From an uncultured Eubacteriales bacterium (GTDB lineage Bacteria > Bacillota > Clostridia > Oscillospirales > QAKW01), in assembly GCA_934378025.1 (NCBI GenBank), contig CAKRPM010000014.1, positions 1 through 11,938 of the forward strand: a stretch of 11,938 nucleotides of DNA, given 5' to 3'. Of this stretch, positions 8,701 to 11,938 are shown piece after piece. Each line of letters begins with the position of its first letter. The first letter of the stretch is position 1. A program made the position numbers and the translations under genes. Below the pieces are notes generated by a model. That model was not told the origin of the DNA. It saw only the letters and a list, made by a program, of their open reading frames with translations, and did not search any database.

Positions 8701-9354
8701 CGGGCGGTGGAGCTGCGTAATAAAATGCGTGCGCTCGGCAATGTGAATTTGGACGCGATTGAAGAATATAAAGAAGTCAAAAAGCGGCACGACTTTTTGC
8801 AGGGACAGGTGGATGATTTGACCACCTCCAAGCGCGATCTTGAAAAGCTGATTTCGGAACTTTTAGGGCAAATGAAAAGCATTTTTACCGAGAGCTTTTA
8901 TCAACTGAACGAGCAGTTCAACGAAATTTTCAAGGAGCTGTTCGGCGGCGGCCGCGCCGAGTTGATTTTAAGCGATCCGGAGGATGTGCTGAATTGTAAT
9001 ATCGAAATTAAGGTTGCCCCGCCCGGAAAAATCATTAAGAGTATCCTTTCGCTTTCCGGCGGCGAGCAGGCGTTCAGCGCGATTGCGCTGTATTTTGCCA
9101 TTCTGAAAATTCGCCCCACGCCGTTTTGCATTATGGATGAAATCGAAGCGGCGCTGGACGATGTAAACGTGGCGCGCTTTGCAAGCTATTTGCGGCGTTT
9201 TTGTTCCAAAACACAATTTATTACGATTACGCATCGCCGCGGTACGATGGAAGAGGCGGACGTACTGTACGGAGTCACCATGCAGGAAAAAGGCGTTTCC
9301 AAGCTTTTGACCATCAATGTCGGCGAAATGGAAAAATATTTAAAGCTGAAATAA
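5791..9354 (+). CDS. smc: Chromosome segregation ATPase SMC
   Basis: SMC dimers, with ScpA and ScpB, form the bacterial condensin that compacts and resolves sister chromosomes. The 1187-residue length is normal for the family. Visible parts in order are the N-terminal ATPase half with GFKSF and Walker A GPNGSGKSN (31-39), a long coiled coil (about 170-500), the hinge (about 505-665, ending NVGGSLTGGS), a second coiled coil (about 670-1000), the C-terminal half with signature SLSGGEQ (near 1087-1092), Walker B CIMDEIEAALDD (D1116, E1117) and an H-loop ITITHRRG. The TTG at 5791 is preferred over GTG 5782: its ribosome-site spacing is better, and it gives MHLKSLEIQGFKSF, matching the usual family N-terminus. 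ftsY follows 9 bp later, the usual Firmicutes order. All key ATPase motifs are intact. Confidence 0.98.
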   Translation: MHLKSLEIQGFKSFPDKISIKFPDGITAIVGPNGSGKSNISDAIRWVLGEQSGKQLRSAKMEDVIFTGTTKRRPQGFAQVGLTIDNADHALPVEYNEVTVSRRYYRSGESEYYINNQQVRLKDVNELFLDTGLGKDGYSIIGQGKIAEILSPKSEDRRAIIEEVAGISKYRYRRNEAGRKLQATEDNLVRLYDILNELSDRLPQLENQSEKARKYLAYRDEKTTLDISLWMDEIDHIQQSSEKLREDFALVNGNLEDITTELTNIEKDIGGSFGDNQKINMELEEVREQTAKAEEQIASLQSAVAVLDNQIAYMKQDIAKAETEIGEIDDHRLQIAAQIEKAQADVAAKRADITASQEEMAALYERLEKLSATDDERRTKSEALRAEITRLTTQKNDVQMERISAETQLNTVAARKAEAKQALAEKQPQYDAVSAEIGEIDVSIADCKEKLTEFDNMAAGIDKLAAMKQNAYEQALSEYEKAKAELAKLQNRKQLLLEMERSLEGYQGSVKTVLRQAESGRLSGICGTLSKLIDVPQQYIAAIETALGAAIQNIVTETEKDAKKAIFLLKSQNAGRVTMLPLDTIRVNRVSDAEFKNQSGFLGVAADLIQTKYPKAVEFLLGRTLVVDTLDHATELSAKCGRRFKIVTLDGQVVNVGGSLTGGSVARSAGLLSRNIEVQKAEELIALAEKKCRERDAAMIKSREEHGEMQAKLEGLRAERQTVEEQSTTLGHLRENKSVVLESFGTVVQNLKDELSQIDGAEQLHGAHIEQCAAQTEILQKRIEQSEAGLAELENISGQNAGQAEKIKEEIAACQLRQAEIFKEIEGVDNIILQYQTQLSRVEEDNRTRQNTIEENRKSLAEAAEQHASLESMLAAGKQSIADLTAKNEQLIARRTDNEKQQTQLRAMQKEKLSVKEKLLGESARLEHKLTNILDHSETLIAKLMDEYNLTVSEARERRVALENPGESKKRAVELRNKMRALGNVNLDAIEEYKEVKKRHDFLQGQVDDLTTSKRDLEKLISELLGQMKSIFTESFYQLNEQFNEIFKELFGGGRAELILSDPEDVLNCNIEIKVAPPGKIIKSILSLSGGEQAFSAIALYFAILKIRPTPFCIMDEIEAALDDVNVARFASYLRRFCSKTQFITITHRRGTMEEADVLYGVTMQEKGVSKLLTINVGEMEKYLKLK

Positions 9355-9363
9355 GGAGCGGTC

Positions 9364-10269
9364 ATGGGATTTTTTGAAAAGCTGAAAAGCGGGCTGACCA
9401 AAACGCGCGAAAATGTGACGGGACGTGTGGACAGCGTGCTGAAAATGTTCGGAAAAATTGACGAGGATTTGTTCGACGAATTAGAGCAAGCGCTGATTGA
9501 GGCGGATTTGGGCGTGCAGACCACCATGGATATTTTGGAGGAATTGCGCGCACGTACAAAAGCGGGCAAAATCCGAAAGGCGGAGGAAATTCGAGACGCC
9601 TTGCGCGAAATTATTACCGAAATGCTTTGCGCCTCGGATGCGTCGCTGCATCTTTCCACCAAGCCCAGCGTGGTGTTGATGATCGGCGTAAACGGCGTGG
9701 GAAAGACGACCACGACCGCAAAGCTTGCCTATCATTTAAAAAACGAGGGGAAAAAAGTGATTTTGGGGGCGGCGGATACTTTCCGTGCCGCCGCGACGGA
9801 GCAGCTGGCCATGTGGGCGCAGCGGATTGATGCGGATATTATCAAACAAGGTCAGGGCGCCGATCCCGCCGCCGTTGTTTTTGACACCATCAGTGCCGCA
9901 AAAGCGCGGGGCGCGGATGTGATTTTATGCGATACGGCCGGGCGGCTTCATAATAAAGTGAATTTGCTTAATGAGCTGAAAAAGATCTATAAAGTTATCA
10001 AAACACAGCTGCCGGAGGCGGATACCGAGGTGCTTTTGGTATTGGACGCCACAACCGGCCAAAACGCTGTGCAGCAGGCGCGGGAATTTCAAAAGGTGGC
10101 CGATATTACCGGGGTTGTGCTGACCAAACTGGACGGGACCGCCAAGGGCGGCATTGTGGTGGCCATTGAAAATGAACTGAATTTGCCGGTGAAGCTTGTT
10201 GGGGTCGGCGAGCAGGTGGATGATTTGCAGCCGTTTCACCCCGAAGAGTTTGCGGCGGCGTTATTTTAA
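9364..10269 (+). CDS. ftsY: Signal recognition particle receptor FtsY
   Basis: FtsY is the SRP receptor GTPase. It pairs with Ffh at the inner face of the membrane to deliver nascent membrane and secreted proteins to SecYEG. The 301-residue protein is essentially the NG core. It has an amphipathic N-terminus (MGFFEKLKSGLTKTREN), an N-domain helical bundle (about 20-95), G1 GVNGVGKTTTT (108-118), DTFRAAA (138-144), G3 DTAGR (190-194), G4 TKLDGTAKGG (254-263) and the closing GVGEQVDDLQPF. The acidic A domain found in Escherichia coli FtsY is absent, as is common in Gram-positives. A strong AAGGAG (9353-9358) overlaps the smc stop codon, so smc and ftsY are very likely cotranscribed. Confidence 0.98.
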   Translation: MGFFEKLKSGLTKTRENVTGRVDSVLKMFGKIDEDLFDELEQALIEADLGVQTTMDILEELRARTKAGKIRKAEEIRDALREIITEMLCASDASLHLSTKPSVVLMIGVNGVGKTTTTAKLAYHLKNEGKKVILGAADTFRAAATEQLAMWAQRIDADIIKQGQGADPAAVVFDTISAAKARGADVILCDTAGRLHNKVNLLNELKKIYKVIKTQLPEADTEVLLVLDATTGQNAVQQAREFQKVADITGVVLTKLDGTAKGGIVVAIENELNLPVKLVGVGEQVDDLQPFHPEEFAAALF

Positions 10270-10281
10270 GGGGAGAGAAAA

Positions 10282-10995
10282 ATGCGTATTGACGGCAGAA
10301 AAAACGATCAACTGCGACCGATTAAAATTACCAAAGATTTTACCCGTTATGCCGAGGGCAGTGTGCTGTTTTGCAGCGGGAACACATGGGTGCTTTGCAA
10401 TGCAAGCGTCGAAGAGGGGGTACCTCCGTTTTTGGAGGGAAAAGGAAAGGGCTGGATTACCGCGGAGTACAATATGCTGCCCCGTGCGACGGCCACGCGC
10501 AGCAAACGCGATATTTCCAAGCTGAAGCTGAACGGACGCAGCGCCGAGATACAGCGTCTGATCGGTCGGGCATTGCGTGCGGCGGTCGATTTGGAGGCCT
10601 TGGGCGAGCGCACGATTACCATTGATTGTGATGTGCTGCAGGCGGACGGCGGAACGCGAACTGCCTCCATCAGCGGCGGCTTTATTGCGCTGAAAACAGC
10701 AACGGATCGATTGCTAAAGGCCGGTGTTTTGACCCAAAATCCCATTCGCAAAGCGGTGGCGGCCATCAGCGTCGGCATTGTGGACGATGTCCCGATGCTG
10801 GATCTTTGCTATAAAGAGGACAGCAGCGCCATGGCAGACGTCAATGTAATTATGACGGATCAGGGCGGATTTGTTGAAATTCAGGGAACCGGCGAGGGTC
10901 GGGATTTCACCCGCGACGAATTGGACGCGCTTTTGGCGCTGGCACAAAAAGGCTGCGATGAAATATTTGCCCTGCAAAAGGAAATTTCGGAGTGA
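10282..10995 (+). CDS. rph: Ribonuclease PH
   Basis: RNase PH is a phosphate-dependent 3'-5' exoribonuclease that trims tRNA precursors and other RNA 3' ends. It acts as a hexameric ring. The 237-residue protein is full length and begins [14 protein letters not shown]. It contains [14 protein letters not shown] (57-70), the phosphate-site residue R86 in [14 protein letters not shown] (90-99), and [20 protein letters not shown] with R126. The metal-site aspartates D180 and D186 lie in [22 protein letters not shown] (10268-10275) overlaps the end of ftsY and lies 6 bases before the ATG, so the gene probably belongs to the smc-ftsY transcript. The loop [14 protein letters not shown] differs in detail from well-studied homologues, but the active-site residues are all present. 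Confidence 0.98.
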   Translation: MRIDGRKNDQLRPIKITKDFTRYAEGSVLFCSGNTWVLCNASVEEGVPPFLEGKGKGWITAEYNMLPRATATRSKRDISKLKLNGRSAEIQRLIGRALRAAVDLEALGERTITIDCDVLQADGGTRTASISGGFIALKTATDRLLKAGVLTQNPIRKAVAAISVGIVDDVPMLDLCYKEDSSAMADVNVIMTDQGGFVEIQGTGEGRDFTRDELDALLALAQKGCDEIFALQKEISE

Positions 10996-10997
10996 AA

Positions 10998-11597
10998 ATG
11001 ATGGAAAAGGTATTTGTTCTTGCTTCCAATAATGCACATAAACTGGAAGAATTTCGCGCCATTTTCGGGCGGCTGGACTTATTGGTTCTATCCCAGCGGG
11101 AGGCGGGCGTATCGGTCGAGCCGGAGGAGAACGGCACTTCTTTTGCCGAAAATGCCATGATTAAGGCTCGCGCCGTCTATGATTTGTGCAAGCAACCGAC
11201 GGTGGCGGATGACAGCGGACTTTGCGTAGACGCGCTGAACGGCGCCCCCGGTATCTTCAGCGCTCGGTACGGCGGCAAAAAAAGCGACGCCGAGCGGCGG
11301 GCGCTGTTGCTGGAAAATATGAAAGACATTCCTAAGGCCCGGCGGGGCGCGCACTTTACCAGCGCCATTGCCTGCATCATTGACGATCAGACGTCTTTTG
11401 TCGTGCAGGGTCATGTGTTCGGTACAATCGATATGCGTGAGACCGGAGAAAACGGCTTTGGGTACGACAGCCTGTTTTTGCCGGAGCACTGCGGCGGAAA
11501 AAGCTTTGCCATGCTTTCGCCCGCGCAAAAAAACAAGATCAGCCATCGGGCCCGTGCTTTGGAGGCCTTTGCACGCGAATATAAAAATCTTTTATAG
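10998..11597 (+). CDS. rdgB: dITP/XTP pyrophosphatase (RdgB/HAM1 family)
   Basis: This enzyme hydrolyses non-canonical purine nucleotides (dITP, ITP, XTP) to monophosphate and pyrophosphate, keeping them out of DNA and RNA. The protein has about 199 residues, normal for the family. It shows the N-terminal VLASNNAHKLEEF, NGTSFAENAMIKA, the catalytic VADDSGLCVDALNGAPGI (Asp pair at 71-72), ENGFGYDSLF (near 150-159) and SHRARAL (182-188). Three in-frame starts are possible: GTG 10992 (overlapping the rph stop), ATG 10998 and ATG 11001. CGGAG just upstream gives spacers of 5 and 8 bases to the two ATGs, so either is plausible and GTG is unlikely. Direct linkage to rph is a widespread bacterial arrangement. 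Confidence 0.97.
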   Translation: MMEKVFVLASNNAHKLEEFRAIFGRLDLLVLSQREAGVSVEPEENGTSFAENAMIKARAVYDLCKQPTVADDSGLCVDALNGAPGIFSARYGGKKSDAERRALLLENMKDIPKARRGAHFTSAIACIIDDQTSFVVQGHVFGTIDMRETGENGFGYDSLFLPEHCGGKSFAMLSPAQKNKISHRARALEAFAREYKNLL

Positions 11598-11613
11598 CAA
11601 AATATTTCGAGCC

Positions 11614-11643
11614 TTGAAAGATTACAATAAACTTGTGTATTTT
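11614..11643 (+). promoter_or_regulatory. Possible promoter for yhbY
   Basis: TTGAAA (11614-11619, five of six consensus matches) is followed after 18 bases by TATTTT (11638-11643, four of six). Transcription would start around 11650, just ahead of a hairpin. The -10 match is modest and the region is AT-rich, so this could be chance. Confidence 0.35.
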
Positions 11644-11650
11644 TAAAGCG

Positions 11651-11681
11651 GAAATCTCCTTTGACCGCGGCGGAGATTTTT
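11651..11681 (+). terminator. Hairpin with short T tract between rdgB and yhbY
   Basis: An 8-bp perfect stem (AAATCTCC at 11652-11659 with GGAGATTT at 11672-11679) encloses a 12-base loop containing CCGCGG. The stem runs into a five-T tract (11677-11681). It could be a weak intrinsic terminator for the smc-ftsY-rph-rdgB transcript. It could also be a leader hairpin of yhbY, because it lies just after a possible promoter. The T tract is short and is partly used in the stem, so strong termination is unlikely. Confidence 0.4.
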
Positions 11682-11720
11682 GAGAGTCAACAGAAGTCTG
11701 CGGCAGAACGGAGAACATCT

Positions 11721-11938
11721 ATGATCACCAGCAAACAACGCGCCTATTTGCGCGGCATGGCCTCTACGGCGGAAACTATTTTTCAACTCGGAAAAGAGGG
11801 CATCGGCGAAACGTTTGTAAAACAAATTGATTTGGCGCTGGAAAAACGCGAATTGATTAAATTGAAAATTTTGGAAACGGCACCGATTGACGCACGCGAG
11901 GCCGCCGAGCAGCTGGCGCATGCCACCCGCAGCAATAT
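11721..11938 (+). CDS. yhbY: YhbY-family ribosome assembly RNA-binding protein (3' end off the window)
   Basis: The first 72 residues are visible and match the CRS1/YhbY (CRM) domain. They include MITSKQRAYLRGMA, then TIFQLGKEGIGETFVKQID with the GxxG-type RNA-binding loop GKEG (24-27), and LALEKRELIKLKILET. YhbY proteins bind pre-50S ribosomal particles and help large-subunit assembly. The family is about 95-100 residues long, so roughly a quarter is missing past the right edge. GGAG (11710-11713) lies 7 bases before the ATG. The gene follows rdgB after about 120 bp, an order seen in many Clostridia. Confidence 0.95.
   Translation, partial: MITSKQRAYLRGMASTAETIFQLGKEGIGETFVKQIDLALEKRELIKLKILETAPIDAREAAEQLAHATRSN

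Noticed and set aside
1..11938. CRISPR arrays, tRNAs, insertion sequences, phage or toxin-antitoxin genes
   Set aside because: No spaced short repeats, tRNA-like cloverleaf, transposase motifs or small paired genes were seen. Intergenic space is minimal and accounted for.

Overview
The window looks like chromosomal DNA from a low-to-mid GC Firmicute, most likely a gut-type Clostridia (Oscillospiraceae/Ruminococcaceae-like). Three things point there: Gram-positive Shine-Dalgarno sites (AAGGAG-type), the smc-ftsY and rph-rdgB-yhbY gene orders, and a secreted multidomain glycosidase with Cys-pair tail repeats of the kind common in that group. The taxon is inferred from these features only.

Left part (1-4750, minus strand): one very large secreted GH78 alpha-L-rhamnosidase, cut off by the left edge after 1583 residues. 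It has a signal peptide, a fibronectin-III-like N-terminal domain, three tandem laminin-G/concanavalin-like modules, the GH78 beta-sandwich domains, an (alpha/alpha)6 catalytic domain with both expected glutamates, a C-terminal beta domain and a tail of Cys-rich ~40-residue repeats. Divergent from it, across a compact intergenic region with back-to-back overlapping promoters, is an AraC-family regulator with a cupin sensor domain (4844-5719). The two genes form a plausible rhamnoside-utilisation unit: regulator plus extracellular enzyme.

Right part (5791-11938, plus strand): tightly packed housekeeping genes. A good sigma-A-like promoter just after the araC-type gene drives smc (chromosome condensation), followed at 9 bp by ftsY (SRP receptor GTPase), at 12 bp by rph (RNase PH) and, with almost no gap, by rdgB (dITP/XTP pyrophosphatase). 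After a ~120-bp gap holding a possible promoter and a hairpin comes yhbY (ribosome-assembly RNA-binding protein), cut by the right edge.

No CRISPR array, tRNA, rRNA, insertion sequence or clearly new system was seen. The most notable points are the triple-module insertion inside the GH78 fold, the overlapping divergent promoters, and a carbohydrate gene pair directly upstream of smc, where rnc usually sits in Firmicutes.
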